Shown here: positions 16,007 to 25,351 of the stretch, piece by piece
How the letters are laid out: each line of letters opens with the position of its first letter
How positions within the stretch are numbered: the first letter of the stretch is position 1
Origin: CBDDFQ01 sp965227035
GTDB lineage: Bacteria; Pseudomonadota; Gammaproteobacteria; Burkholderiales; Burkholderiaceae_C
Length of the DNA stretch: 64,000 nt
Assembly (NCBI GenBank): GCA_965227035.1
Contig: OZ245724.1
Span: forward strand, 3,782,001 to 3,846,000
Reading direction: 5' to 3'
The notes under the pieces: generated by a model
The model's input: only the letters and a program-made list of their open reading frames with translations
Databases searched by the model: none
Told to the model about the DNA's origin: nothing
Program-made: the position numbers and the translations under genes

Positions 16007-16996
16007 TCAGTTGGCTTCGAGGCCGGCCTTGTGCGCCTGCTCGTCGGCGTGATAGCTCGAGCGAACCATGGCACCCACAGCCGCATGCGAGAAGCCCATC
16101 TCGTAGGCTTTTTCTTCGAACATCTTGAAAGTGTCGGGGTGCACATAGCGGCGCACCGGCAAATGGCTGTTGCTAGGCGACAGATATTGGCCAATCGTGA
16201 TCATGTCGATGTTGTGCTCGCGCATGTCTTTCATCACCTGAAGAATCTCTTCGTCGGTTTCGCCCAATCCGACCATGATCCCGCTCTTGGTAGGCACGTT
16301 GGGATGCAGCGCCTTGAACTTCTTGAGCAGGTTCAGGCTGAACTGATAGTCACTGCCCGGACGCGCTTCCTTGTAAAGACGCGGCGCGGTTTCAAGGTTG
16401 TGGTTCATCACATCCGGCGGCGCTTTCTTCAGAATTTCGAGCGCGCGGTCGTCGCGGCCGCGGAAGTCGGGCACCAGGATTTCGATTTGCGTGGTGGGCG
16501 ACAGCTCGCGAATGCGTGAAATGCAATCGACGAAATGCTGGCTGCCGCCGTCGCGCAGGTCGTCGCGATCGACGCTGGTAATGACCACGTATTTCAGCTT
16601 GAGCTTGGCGATGGTGCGCGCCAGATTTTCCGGCTCCTGCGCATCGAGTGGATCGGGACGGCCGTGGCCGACATCGCAGAACGGGCAGCGGCGGGTGCAC
16701 TTGTCACCCATGATCATGAATGTCGCGGTGCCTTTGCCGAAGCATTCGCCGATGTTGGGACAGGAAGCTTCTTCGCACACCGTGTGCAGGTTGCTTTCGC
16801 GCAGGATCTGCTTGATCTCGTAGAAGCGCGTCGATGGGGACCCGGCCTTCACGCGAATCCAGTCTGGCTTCTTGAGCATTTCGCCCTGCTCGACCTTCAC
16901 GGGAATGCGTGACAGCTTGGCCGCAGCCTTTTGCTTGGCCAGCGGGTTGTAAGTATCGACAGTTTGCGCGTCGCGCACGACTTCTGAAGTGCTCAT
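16007..16996 (-). CDS. lipA: Lipoyl synthase
   Basis: LipA (329 residues) is a radical-SAM enzyme that inserts two sulfurs into octanoyl groups on lipoyl domains. The auxiliary cluster cysteines C74, C79 and C85 (HTVCEEASCPNIGECF) and the radical-SAM cysteines C100, C104 and C107 (CTRRCPFCDVG) are all present, as is the C-terminal RSSYHA. The ATG at 16996 gives a normal length; the longer frame reads back into lipB. It follows lipB by 4 bases, so the two form a lipoate operon. Confidence 0.97.
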   Translation of the reverse strand: MSTSEVVRDAQTVDTYNPLAKQKAAAKLSRIPVKVEQGEMLKKPDWIRVKAGSPSTRFYEIKQILRESNLHTVCEEASCPNIGECFGKGTATFMIMGDKCTRRCPFCDVGHGRPDPLDAQEPENLARTIAKLKLKYVVITSVDRDDLRDGGSQHFVDCISRIRELSPTTQIEILVPDFRGRDDRALEILKKAPPDVMNHNLETAPRLYKEARPGSDYQFSLNLLKKFKALHPNVPTKSGIMVGLGETDEEILQVMKDMREHNIDMITIGQYLSPSNSHLPVRRYVHPDTFKMFEEKAYEMGFSHAAVGAMVRSSYHADEQAHKAGLEAN

Positions 16997-17000
16997 GAAT

Positions 17001-17675
17001 TCACGGTGCGAGGTAGGTGGCGAGCTTTTGGCCCAGCACGTTCGCAGCTTCGTCCCAAGTGGTTTGAACCCCGATTGTAGAAAGGTCGACAGTCTGAAGC
17101 CCGGCATATCCGCAGGGGTTGATCTGCTGGAAGGGCCGGAGGTCCATATCGACGTTGAGTGCGACACCGTGATAGGTGCGGTGCCTGGCTACCTTTATGC
17201 CGAGCGCAGCGATTTTTCCGAGGCCGTCGAAACGCTGCTCTTCAGAGGCGGCAGGCTGCAATTTCCGGTGGCCGAACGGGTCTTCCAGCCGAACGTAAAT
17301 GCCTGGTGCACCCACGATCCGGTGTCCGGTAACTCCGAAGTGAGCCAGGGTTTTGATGACCGATTCCTCGACCCGATGCACATATTCTTTGACGAAATAC
17401 CCCCCGCGCCGGAGGTCTATCAACGGGTAGGCCACCACTTGGCCGGGCCCGTGAAAAGTGACCTGCCCGCCTCGGTCGGTAGCAACTATTGGAGTGTCTT
17501 CAGCGTCGAGGATGTGTTCTGGCTTGCCAGCCAGTCCCTGAGTGAAAACAGGCGGGTGTTCGCAGATCCAGATTTCGTCGGGGGTGTCGTCTTCGCGCGC
17601 AGCAGTGAACGCCCGCATCGAATCGAAAGTCTGCTGAAAATCCGAGCGGCCCAGCGTCGTGACCAGGATTGACAT
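17001..17675 (-). CDS. lipB: Octanoyl-(acyl-carrier protein)-protein transferase
   Basis: LipB (224 residues) moves the octanoyl group from ACP to lipoyl domains, feeding LipA. The motifs DRGGQVTFHGPGQ (residues 67-79) and INPCGYAG, carrying the catalytic cysteine near residue 190, are present. The conserved lysine lies in the KIAALGIKVARHRTYHG stretch. It sits between ybeD and lipA on the minus strand, a common order in proteobacteria. Confidence 0.97.
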   Translation of the reverse strand: MSILVTTLGRSDFQQTFDSMRAFTAAREDDTPDEIWICEHPPVFTQGLAGKPEHILDAEDTPIVATDRGGQVTFHGPGQVVAYPLIDLRRGGYFVKEYVHRVEESVIKTLAHFGVTGHRIVGAPGIYVRLEDPFGHRKLQPAASEEQRFDGLGKIAALGIKVARHRTYHGVALNVDMDLRPFQQINPCGYAGLQTVDLSTIGVQTTWDEAANVLGQKLATYLAP

Positions 17676-17715
17676 AAGAACCGCGGCTTTTCTGGTCGGT
17701 TGAAGGACTGGTCGC

Positions 17716-18003
17716 TTAAAGGACGACCTTGACCATCGGATGTGACGACAGCTCCCGATACATATCGTCGAGTTGCTCGCGGCTGGTCGCGGTGATCGTG
17801 ACTGTCACGCCAAGATAGTTGCCGCTCTTGCTGTCCCGCAATTCGATAGTGCTTGCATCGAAGGTCGGATCGTATTTGTGCGCGAGCGCAGTCATGGCGT
17901 GAACGAAACCGTCATGTTTGGGCCCCATGATCTTGATGGGGAATGCGGACGGATATTCGATCAGGGTATCCCGGCGCGGATCAGGGGTGGAGTCAGTCGT
18001 CAT
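17716..18003 (-). CDS. ybeD: YbeD-like DUF493 protein
   Basis: This 95-residue ferredoxin-fold protein (IEYPSAFPIKIMGPKHDGF near residue 16; VTVTITATSREQLDDMYREL near the end) belongs to the DUF493/YbeD family. It is commonly encoded just before lipB, as here. No enzyme activity is known; regulation of lipoate metabolism has been proposed from gene context. It is divergent from the ATP synthase operon. Confidence 0.9.
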   Translation of the reverse strand: MTTDSTPDPRRDTLIEYPSAFPIKIMGPKHDGFVHAMTALAHKYDPTFDASTIELRDSKSGNYLGVTVTITATSREQLDDMYRELSSHPMVKVVL

Positions 18004-18016
18004 GTGGGGGATTATC

Positions 18017-18047
18017 TTGCGGGATCGATAAAGTTTTTACTTATAAT
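18017..18047 (+). promoter_or_regulatory. Predicted promoter of the ATP synthase operon
   Basis: A perfect TATAAT at 18042-18047 lies 69 bases before atpI, with TTGCGG at 18017-18022 as a weak -35 (19-base spacer). It is the best sigma-70-like site in the gap between ybeD and atpI. Prediction only. Confidence 0.5.
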
Positions 18048-18115
18048 CAATGGCTTAGCAAAAATTCGGATTCAAGTTCGGGATATAGCGGACACGCATT
18101 TCCAAAGAGAATTAA

Positions 18116-18568
18116 ATGTCCCAGATTTCTGAATTTGATGCGGAAGAACCTGAATTCAAGACCCTGACGCGTGAAGAAGCGCAAGGGGTAATGAAACGAA
18201 TTCGACCAACCTCGCCCTGGCGGGTGGTGTCGATGCAGATAGCGGTCGGAGTCCTTGCTGCGTTGGTGGCCTGGCTTCTTACCGATAAGAACAATGTCGG
18301 ATGGTCTGTGCTTTATGGCGCAGTAGCGGTTGCCCTGCCGGCATCGTTACTCGCCTTCAAGATTCGGCCCGCATCCCGCACATCGTCGTCTGCAACGGCT
18401 GTCAGGTTTTTCGTTTGGGAGTTCGTCAAGATAATCCTTACCGTCGCACTGTTTGCGGCGGCCCCGAAGATCGTGCCCTCGTTGAGTTGGCCCGCGCTTC
18501 TGGTCGGATTGATACTGGCTTTGAATATGTACTGGGTGGCGTTCCTGATGCCATCCAGATCGGTGTAA
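18116..18568 (+). CDS. atpI: ATP synthase subunit I
   Basis: The 150-residue protein has a polar N-terminus and four hydrophobic segments (residues 40-150), and heads the atp operon, where atpI is expected. AtpI helps assemble the c-ring in several bacteria but is not part of the final enzyme. AGAG lies shortly before the ATG. Family sequence conservation is low, so the call rests mainly on topology and position. Confidence 0.88.
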   Translation: MSQISEFDAEEPEFKTLTREEAQGVMKRIRPTSPWRVVSMQIAVGVLAALVAWLLTDKNNVGWSVLYGAVAVALPASLLAFKIRPASRTSSSATAVRFFVWEFVKIILTVALFAAAPKIVPSLSWPALLVGLILALNMYWVAFLMPSRSV

Positions 18569-18596
18569 TTGGATTGACTTTATAAAGAGTTGTGAG

Positions 18597-19475
18597 ATGG
18601 CCGCAGAAGGACACGCACCGACCGCAAGTGAATATATCGTTCACCACTTGCAGCATTTGCAGAACATCAAACAAAAGTCGATCGTCGACTTTTCAGTCGT
18701 CAATTTCGACTCGATAGCAGTCTCCCTCGTTGTAGGCGCCATCACGCTTTTCGTCCTTTGGCTTGCTGCACGCAAGGCCACTTCCGGCGTTCCTGGCCGT
18801 TTTCAGGCTGCAGTCGAAATGCTGGTCGAAATGGTCGACAACCAGGCCAAGGCGAACATCAAGAATGCGGAAAGCCGCAAGTTCATCGCGCCTTTCGCGC
18901 TCACCGTGTTCGTCTGGATTTTCATGATGAACGCCATGGACATGCTGCCGGTCGATTTGCTGCCTTCGGCGTGGGGCATGCTTCACACCATGAACGGACA
19001 TGACGCATCGCACGCGTATCTTCGTGTCGTTCCCACGGCCGACCTCTCCACCACGCTCGGCCTGTCTTTCGCCGTCCTGCTGCTTTGCCTGTACTACAAC
19101 GTGAAGATCAAGGGTCTCGGCGGCTGGGCGCATGAGTTGGTTTCCGCACCTTTCGGCACCAGCAAGAACCCGATTTTCGCGGTCCTGCTCGGCATCGTTA
19201 ACTTCGCGATGCAAATGATCGAATACGTTGCCAAGACCGTCTCGCACGGCATGCGACTGTTCGGCAACATGTACGCGGGCGAACTCGTCTTCATGCTGAT
19301 CGCGTTGATGGGTGGCGCTTTGGCACTGTCTGTGTCTGGCGTGCTGCTGCCCCTGGGTCACATCATCGCGGGCACCATCTGGGCCATCTTCCACATTCTC
19401 GTTATCACGCTGCAAGCGTTCATTTTCATGATGCTTGCACTGATCTACCTCGGCCAGGCGCACGACGCGCACTGA
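18597..19475 (+). CDS. atpB: F1Fo ATP synthase subunit a
   Basis: Subunit a (292 residues) forms the proton half-channels against the c-ring. The essential arginine is in SHGMRLFGNMYAGE near residue 221, followed by the C-terminal helices (HILVITLQAFIFMMLALIYLGQAHD). It lies in normal order between atpI and atpE. Confidence 0.97.
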   Translation: MAAEGHAPTASEYIVHHLQHLQNIKQKSIVDFSVVNFDSIAVSLVVGAITLFVLWLAARKATSGVPGRFQAAVEMLVEMVDNQAKANIKNAESRKFIAPFALTVFVWIFMMNAMDMLPVDLLPSAWGMLHTMNGHDASHAYLRVVPTADLSTTLGLSFAVLLLCLYYNVKIKGLGGWAHELVSAPFGTSKNPIFAVLLGIVNFAMQMIEYVAKTVSHGMRLFGNMYAGELVFMLIALMGGALALSVSGVLLPLGHIIAGTIWAIFHILVITLQAFIFMMLALIYLGQAHDAH

Positions 19476-19531
19476 TCGGTCTCTCTTTCCCCTTTTCTTT
19501 TTAACTGTTCGACAATCTCAAAGGAGTCATC

Positions 19532-19780
19532 ATGGAAAACGTTCTCGGTCTCGTCGCTCTGGCATGTGGTCTCATCGTGGGCCTCGGCGCCATCGGCGCA
19601 TCTATCGGCATCGCGCTGATGGGCGGCAAGTTCCTTGAATCTTCGGCACGTCAGCCCGAACTCATGAACGAGTTGCAAACCAAGATGTTCATCTTGGCCG
19701 GTCTGATCGACGCTGCGTTCCTTATCGGCGTTGCTATCGCTCTGCTGTTCGCATTCGCAAACCCGTTCGTCATTGCCTAA
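19532..19780 (+). CDS. atpE: F1Fo ATP synthase subunit c
   Basis: The 82-residue hairpin protein has two membrane helices and the glycine-rich GLGAIGASIGIALMGGKFLE motif in helix 1. The ion-binding carboxylate is Asp60 (LAGLIDAAFLIG), which fits a proton-using ring; the extra polar ligands of sodium types are not evident. AAAGGAG precedes the ATG. Confidence 0.97.
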   Translation: MENVLGLVALACGLIVGLGAIGASIGIALMGGKFLESSARQPELMNELQTKMFILAGLIDAAFLIGVAIALLFAFANPFVIA

Positions 19781-19813
19781 TTCTTATAGCGCCCCCTCCA
19801 GAAAGGTGTTGCC

Positions 19814-20284
19814 GTGAGTATTAACTCGACCCTTTTCGTTCAGTGCATTGTTTTCCTGATCCTGGTGATCTTCACGATGAAATTCGTGTGGCCGCCGATT
19901 GCGAAAGCGCTGGACGAACGCACTCACAAGATCTCTGAAGGCTTGGCTGCGGCCGACCGTGCCAAAACCGAACTCGCATCCGCTAACCAGCGCGTCGAGC
20001 AGGAACTGGCTGCGTCGCGCGTCGAGACCACGACCCGTTTGGCTGACGCCGAACGTCGTGCGCAGACGATCATCGAGGAAGCAAAAGCCCGCGCAACAGA
20101 AGAGGCCAACAAGATTGTTGCTGCCGCTCGCGCGGAAGCCGAACAGCAATCGGTCAAGGCTCGTGAAGCCTTGCGCGAACAGGTTTCGGTGTTGGCAGTC
20201 AAAGGCGCCGAGCAGATTCTCCGCAAGGAAATCAACGCTGGTGTTCATGCCGACTTGCTCAACCATCTGAAGACAGAGCTCTAA
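19814..20284 (+). CDS. atpF: F1Fo ATP synthase subunit b
   Basis: Subunit b (156 residues) is the peripheral stalk: one N-terminal membrane helix (STLFVQCIVFLILVIFTMKFVW) then a long charged helix rich in A, E, K and R that forms a dimeric coiled coil. It starts at a GTG after GAAAGG. It lies between atpE and atpH. Confidence 0.96.
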   Translation: MSINSTLFVQCIVFLILVIFTMKFVWPPIAKALDERTHKISEGLAAADRAKTELASANQRVEQELAASRVETTTRLADAERRAQTIIEEAKARATEEANKIVAAARAEAEQQSVKAREALREQVSVLAVKGAEQILRKEINAGVHADLLNHLKTEL

Positions 20285-20294
20285 GAAGGTCCAC

Positions 20295-20825
20295 ATGGCT
20301 GAACTTGCCACCATCGCACGTCCTTACGCAGAAGCGCTTTTCGGCGCGTCTGCTGCCGACCTGAATGCGGCGTCTTCGTGGATCGACGAGTTGGCCGCAG
20401 TCGCTGCGGATCCGCAGATGCTGCAGTTCGCAGATAACCCGAAGATCAGCGACGAGCAGGTCTTTCAGGTGTTCGCGGGCGTCGTCAAGTCGAACATGCC
20501 GGAAGCTGCGAAGAATTTTCTTCGCACCGTCATCGATAACAACCGTCTGGCTGCGCTGCCTGAAATCGCCGCGCAGTTTCGCGCACTGAAGAATGCACGC
20601 AGCGGTTCATCCGATGCTGTCGTCTACAGCGCTTATCCGATGGATGGCGCTGCGCTGGCCGATGTGTCGGCCTTGCTCGAAAAGCGTTTCGGACGAAAGC
20701 TCAATGTGAGCGTCGAACTCGATGAATCGCTTATCGGTGGAATTCGCGCAGTCGTGGGTGACGAGGTGCTCGACACTTCGGTCAAGGCCCGTCTCCAGCA
20801 AATGAAAGTGGCCTTAACAGCCTGA
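20295..20825 (+). CDS. atpH: F1Fo ATP synthase subunit delta
   Basis: Subunit delta (176 residues) links the peripheral stalk to the top of F1. The N-terminal helical domain (TIARPYAEALFG start) and the C-terminal segment (LIGGIRAVVGDEVLDTSVKARLQQMK) are typical. AGAAGG precedes the ATG. Confidence 0.96.
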   Translation: MAELATIARPYAEALFGASAADLNAASSWIDELAAVAADPQMLQFADNPKISDEQVFQVFAGVVKSNMPEAAKNFLRTVIDNNRLAALPEIAAQFRALKNARSGSSDAVVYSAYPMDGAALADVSALLEKRFGRKLNVSVELDESLIGGIRAVVGDEVLDTSVKARLQQMKVALTA

Positions 20826-20874
20826 GTGCGCAGCGGAAATGCTGTGAGCTAATTAACGAAAGAAGGAAAGAGCC

Positions 20875-22428
20875 ATGCAACTCAATCCCGCAGAAATCTC
20901 TGAATTGATCAAGAGCCGAATCGAAGGTCTTGCTGTCAGCGCCGACATCCGCAATCAGGGCACCGTCGTTTCGGTGACCGACGGTATCGTTCGCGTTCAC
21001 GGCCTGTCCGATGTGATGCAGGGCGAAATGCTTGAATTCCCGGCCAGCAAGGATGGCACGCCTTCCTTCGGTCTCGCACTGAACCTCGAGCGCGACTCGG
21101 TTGGCGCCGTGATCTTGGGCGAGTACGAGCACATCTCCGAAGGCGACACGGTCAAGTGCACCGGTCGTATTCTGGAAGTTCCGGTCGGCCCAGAGCTGAT
21201 CGGCCGCGTGGTCAACGCGCTTGGCCAGCCTATCGACGGCAAGGGTCCGATCAACGCGAAAATGACCGACGTGATCGAAAAGGTCGCTCCTGGCGTGATT
21301 GCACGTCAATCGGTGAGCCAGCCTCTGCAAACCGGTTTGAAGTCGATCGACTCGATGGTTCCCGTTGGCCGCGGCCAGCGCGAATTGATCATCGGCGACC
21401 GTCAGACCGGCAAGACCGCAGTGGCGATCGACGCGATCATCAACCAGAAGGGTCAAGGCGTTACCTGCGTGTACGTCGCGATCGGCCAAAAAGCTTCTTC
21501 CATCAAGAACGTCGTGCGCGCTCTGGAACAAGCTGGCGCGATGGAATACACCATCGTGGTGGCAGCATCGGCTTCCGAATCTGCAGCAATGCAATACGTC
21601 AGCGCCTACTCCGGCTGCACGATGGGCGAGTATTTCCGCGATCGCGGACAAGACGCGCTGATCGTTTATGACGATCTGTCCAAGCAAGCTGTCGCATACC
21701 GTCAGGTGTCGCTGCTTTTGCGCCGTCCTCCAGGTCGCGAAGCGTACCCCGGCGACGTGTTCTATCTCCACAGCCGTCTGCTCGAACGCGCAGCACGCGT
21801 GAACGCCGATTACGTCGAAGCCTTCACCAAGGGTGAAGTCAAGGGCCAAACCGGATCGTTGACCGCACTGCCGATCATCGAAACGCAAGCAGGCGACGTG
21901 TCCGCTTTCGTTCCTACCAACGTGATCTCGATCACCGACGGCCAGATCTTTTTGGAAACCAGCCTGTTCAACGCCGGTATCCGTCCCGCTATCAACGCCG
22001 GTATTTCGGTGTCGCGAGTCGGTGGCGCTGCGCAAACCAAGCTGATCAAGAACCTGTCCGGCGGTATTCGTACCGACTTGGCGCAGTACCGTGAACTGGC
22101 AGCTTTCGCACAGTTCGCATCCGACCTCGACGATGCGACCCGCAAGCAGCTCGATCGTGGCGCACGTGTGACCGAATTGCTCAAGCAGGCTCAGTACAGC
22201 CCGCTGTCCATCTCGCTGATGGGCGCAACGCTGTTCGCGGTGAACAAGGGCTTCCTCGACGACATCGACGTCAAGAAGGTTCTGTCGTTCGAACACGGTC
22301 TGCATCAGTTCCTGCAATCCAGCTATGCCCCCCTCCTCGAAAAGCTCGAGAAGGACAAGGCGATGGACAAGGACGCTGAAGCCGAAATGACGACTGCAAT
22401 CACTGCATTCAAGAAGTCCTTTGCCTGA
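20875..22428 (+). CDS. atpA: F1Fo ATP synthase subunit alpha
   Basis: This 517-residue subunit forms the non-catalytic nucleotide sites of F1. The P-loop GDRQTGKTAVA lies near residue 170 and the arginine-finger region PAINAGISVSRVGGAAQ near residue 365. Start and length match the family, and GAAGGAAAG precedes the ATG. The long reading frame on the opposite strand of this gene is not real. Confidence 0.98.
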   Translation: MQLNPAEISELIKSRIEGLAVSADIRNQGTVVSVTDGIVRVHGLSDVMQGEMLEFPASKDGTPSFGLALNLERDSVGAVILGEYEHISEGDTVKCTGRILEVPVGPELIGRVVNALGQPIDGKGPINAKMTDVIEKVAPGVIARQSVSQPLQTGLKSIDSMVPVGRGQRELIIGDRQTGKTAVAIDAIINQKGQGVTCVYVAIGQKASSIKNVVRALEQAGAMEYTIVVAASASESAAMQYVSAYSGCTMGEYFRDRGQDALIVYDDLSKQAVAYRQVSLLLRRPPGREAYPGDVFYLHSRLLERAARVNADYVEAFTKGEVKGQTGSLTALPIIETQAGDVSAFVPTNVISITDGQIFLETSLFNAGIRPAINAGISVSRVGGAAQTKLIKNLSGGIRTDLAQYRELAAFAQFASDLDDATRKQLDRGARVTELLKQAQYSPLSISLMGATLFAVNKGFLDDIDVKKVLSFEHGLHQFLQSSYAPLLEKLEKDKAMDKDAEAEMTTAITAFKKSFA

Positions 22429-22476
22429 TCCGGCGACAAGAGTCGACGGTCACTAACAAAGGCTTAAGGAGCAAAT

Positions 22477-23346
22477 ATGGCAGCAGGCAAGGAAATACGC
22501 GGCAAGATCAAGTCGGTGGAAAACACCAAGAAGATCACCAAGGCCATGGAAATGGTGGCCGCGTCCAAGATGCGCAAGGCGCAGGAGCGCATGCGCTCGG
22601 CCCGTCCTTATAGCGACAAGATCCGCAACGTGGCGGCGAACCTGTCCCAGGCCAATCCTGAATTCGTGCATCCGTTCATGCAGCCCAACGACTCCAAGGT
22701 CGCAGGCTTCATCGTGGTGACCACCGACAAGGGACTGTGTGGTGGCATGAACACCAACATCCTGCGCATGGTCACGAACAAGATCCGCGAAATTCAGGCT
22801 GCCGGTCAGTCGACGGAAGCCGTCGCGATCGGCAACAAGGGCTTTGGATTTTTGAACCGCGTCGGCGCGAAGGTCGTGTCGCATGTCACCCATCTGGGCG
22901 ACACGCCGCATCTCGACAAGCTGATCGGGTCGATCAAAGTCTTGCTGGACGCGTACACGGAAGGTCGCATCAATTCGGTCTATCTTTGCTACACCCGTTT
23001 CATCAACACGATGAAGCAGGAACCGGTGGTCGAGCAGCTCTTGCCGCTCACGACCGACAAGCATCTGAAGGCCGATACGGACGCGCATAGCTGGGACTAC
23101 ATCTATGAACCCGATGCGCAATCGGTCATCGAAGAGTTGCTGGTGCGTTACGTCGAATCGTTGGTCTATCAGGCAGTGGCAGAGAACATGGCGTCCGAAC
23201 AGTCGGCACGCATGATCGCCATGAAGGCCGCGACCGACAACGCGGGATCCGTGATCGGTGAACTGAAGCTTGTCTATAACAAGACGCGTCAGGCAGCGAT
23301 CACTAAAGAACTCTCCGAGATCGTTGCGGGCGCCGCAGCGGTTTAA
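22477..23346 (+). CDS. atpG: F1Fo ATP synthase subunit gamma
   Basis: Gamma (289 residues) is the rotating central shaft. The start MAAGKEIRGKIKSVENTKKITKAMEMVAASKMRKAQ region (residues 1-36) and the C-terminal helix (NKTRQAAITKELSEIVAGAAAV) are family hallmarks. TTAAGGAG lies before the ATG. It sits between atpA and atpD. Confidence 0.97.
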   Translation: MAAGKEIRGKIKSVENTKKITKAMEMVAASKMRKAQERMRSARPYSDKIRNVAANLSQANPEFVHPFMQPNDSKVAGFIVVTTDKGLCGGMNTNILRMVTNKIREIQAAGQSTEAVAIGNKGFGFLNRVGAKVVSHVTHLGDTPHLDKLIGSIKVLLDAYTEGRINSVYLCYTRFINTMKQEPVVEQLLPLTTDKHLKADTDAHSWDYIYEPDAQSVIEELLVRYVESLVYQAVAENMASEQSARMIAMKAATDNAGSVIGELKLVYNKTRQAAITKELSEIVAGAAAV

Positions 23347-23375
23347 GAAGCTGAATTAATTTTTTGGAGCAAAAA

Positions 23376-24779
23376 ATGGCTCAAGTGCAAGGCAAGATTG
23401 TTCAATGTATCGGTGCTGTGGTCGACGTGGAATTTCCGCGCGACAAGATGCCGAAGATTTATGACGCGCTCAAGCTGGAGGGTTCGTCCCTGACGCTGGA
23501 AGTGCAGCAGCAATTGGGCGATGGCGTGGTTCGTACCATTGCACTCGGATCGTCCGACGGCCTGCGCCGCGGCATCATGGTGACCAACACCGAAGCTCCC
23601 ATCACCGTGCCGGTCGGCAAGGCAACTCTGGGCCGCATCATGGACGTGCTCGGCGCGCCCATCGACGAGCGTGGTCCTGTCAGCCAGGAACTCACCGCAG
23701 CGATTCACCGCAAGGCTCCCCTGTACGACGAACTCTCGCCTTCGCAAGAGCTGCTCGAAACGGGGATCAAGGTGATCGATCTGGTTTGCCCTTTCGCCAA
23801 GGGCGGTAAGGTCGGATTGTTCGGCGGCGCCGGCGTGGGCAAGACCGTGAACATGATGGAGTTGATCAACAACATCGCCAAGGCTCACTCGGGTCTGTCG
23901 GTGTTCGCCGGTGTCGGTGAACGTACCCGCGAAGGAAACGACTTCTATCACGAGATGGCCGATTCCGGCGTGGTGAACCTCGAGAACCTGGCCGAATCGA
24001 AAGTGGCCATGGTCTACGGCCAGATGAACGAACCCCCCGGCAACCGTCTGCGCGTTGCGTTGACCGGTCTGACCATCGCGGAATCTTTCCGTGACGAAGG
24101 CCGTGACGTTCTGTTCTTCGTGGACAACATCTATCGCTACACACTGGCCGGTACCGAAGTGTCGGCACTGCTGGGTCGTATGCCTTCCGCCGTGGGTTAT
24201 CAGCCTACTTTGGCTGAAGAAATGGGCCGTCTGCAAGAGCGTATTACGTCGACCAAGGTCGGCTCGATCACCTCCATCCAGGCCGTTTACGTCCCTGCCG
24301 ATGACTTGACCGATCCGTCGCCTGCAACGACCTTCGCTCACTTGGATTCCACCGTGACCCTGTCGCGCGACATCGCTTCGCTGGGTATCTACCCCGCTGT
24401 CGATCCGCTCGATTCGACCAGCCGCCAGCTCGATCCGAAGGTCGTCGGTGAAGACCACTACGCAACCGCTCGCGGCGTGCAGGCAACCCTGCAGCGCTAC
24501 AAGGAACTGCGAGACATCATCGCGATTCTGGGCATGGACGAATTGGCACCGGAAGACAAGCAGACCGTGGCACGCGCTCGCAAGATCCAGCGTTTCCTGT
24601 CGCAGCCTTTCCACGTTGCTGAAGTGTTTACCGGCTCGCCGGGCAAGTACGTTCCGCTCGCAGAAACCATCCGTGGTTTCAAGATGATCGTTGCCGGTGA
24701 GTGCGATCATTTGCCCGAGCAGGCGTTCTACATGGTCGGCACGATCGACGAAGCGTTCGAAAAAGCCAAGAAGCTTTGA
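23376..24779 (+). CDS. atpD: F1Fo ATP synthase subunit beta
   Basis: The 467-residue catalytic subunit has the P-loop GGAGVGKTV near residue 150, the catalytic glutamate in GERTREGNDF near residue 182, and the DELSEED-equivalent GMDELAPEDK near residue 388. The ATG at 23376 after TTGGAGC is chosen over one four codons upstream. Confidence 0.98.
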   Translation: MAQVQGKIVQCIGAVVDVEFPRDKMPKIYDALKLEGSSLTLEVQQQLGDGVVRTIALGSSDGLRRGIMVTNTEAPITVPVGKATLGRIMDVLGAPIDERGPVSQELTAAIHRKAPLYDELSPSQELLETGIKVIDLVCPFAKGGKVGLFGGAGVGKTVNMMELINNIAKAHSGLSVFAGVGERTREGNDFYHEMADSGVVNLENLAESKVAMVYGQMNEPPGNRLRVALTGLTIAESFRDEGRDVLFFVDNIYRYTLAGTEVSALLGRMPSAVGYQPTLAEEMGRLQERITSTKVGSITSIQAVYVPADDLTDPSPATTFAHLDSTVTLSRDIASLGIYPAVDPLDSTSRQLDPKVVGEDHYATARGVQATLQRYKELRDIIAILGMDELAPEDKQTVARARKIQRFLSQPFHVAEVFTGSPGKYVPLAETIRGFKMIVAGECDHLPEQAFYMVGTIDEAFEKAKKL

Positions 24780-24811
24780 TCGTTCAAAGCTAACGAGGCG
24801 AAAGGAAAACC

Positions 24812-25228
24812 ATGTCGACCATTCATGTTGATGTCGTCAGCGCCGAGGAGTCGATCTTCTCGGGCGAAGCCAAGTTCGTGGCTTTGCCTGGTGAAGCGGG
24901 CGAGCTCGGAATTTATCCGCGCCACACGCCGCTGATCACGCGCATCCGTCCCGGTACGGTTCGCATCCAGGCTGCGGACGGCTCGGAAGAGTTCGTGTTC
25001 GTCGCAGGTGGCATTCTCGAAGTCCAGCCCGATCGCGTGACCGTTCTGTCGGACACCGCCGTTCGCGGCAAGGATCTCGATGAAGAGAAGGCCAACAAAG
25101 CACGCGCCGCTGCCGCCGAAGCATTGAAAAATGCAAAAAGCGATGTCGACGTTGCTAGGGCTCAATCCGAGTTGGCCGTGTTCGCTGCGCAACTCGCGGC
25201 TCTGCGAAAGTATCGCCAGTCGCGTTAA
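24812..25228 (+). CDS. atpC: F1Fo ATP synthase subunit epsilon
   Basis: Epsilon (138 residues) binds gamma and can inhibit ATP hydrolysis. The N-terminal beta-sandwich (HVDVVSAEESIFSGEAKFVALPGEAGELGI) and the C-terminal helical hairpin rich in Ala and Lys are present. GAAAGGA precedes the ATG. It is the last atp gene; a strong terminator follows. Confidence 0.96.
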   Translation: MSTIHVDVVSAEESIFSGEAKFVALPGEAGELGIYPRHTPLITRIRPGTVRIQAADGSEEFVFVAGGILEVQPDRVTVLSDTAVRGKDLDEEKANKARAAAAEALKNAKSDVDVARAQSELAVFAAQLAALRKYRQSR

Positions 25229-25261
25229 TCGACTCGTTGATCAACTAGACAAGGCGAATTG

Positions 25262-25288
25262 AAAAAGCCACCTTCGGGTGGCTTTTTT
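25262..25288 (+). terminator. Rho-independent terminator of the atp operon
   Basis: An 11-bp stem AAAAAGCCACC (25262-25272) with GGTGGCTTTTT closes on a stable TTCG tetraloop (25273-25276) and ends in six Ts. Confidence 0.94.
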
Positions 25289-25297
25289 CTTTGGGGT

Positions 25298-25339
25298 TCG
25301 ATTTTTGATACTCGATTTTTGGTTCTCGATTTTTGGTCC
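25298..25339. repeat. Three tandem 14-base repeats
   Basis: TCGATTTTTGATAC (25298-25311), TCGATTTTTGGTTC (25312-25325) and TCGATTTTTGGTCC (25326-25339) follow one another exactly, just after the atp terminator and before the end of the convergent TPM gene. The copies differ at two to four bases. A simple-sequence tract; no function seen. Confidence 0.7.
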
Positions 25340-25351
25340 TGGATTGTCAGA

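Noticed and set aside
20782..22317. 511-codon open frame antisense to atpA
   Set aside because: It mirrors the codon bias of atpA, has no recognisable domain and no ribosome binding site. The sense strand is a clear atpA.
23343..24710. 455-codon open frame antisense to atpD
   Set aside because: Same reason: a shadow of a conserved, highly biased gene.
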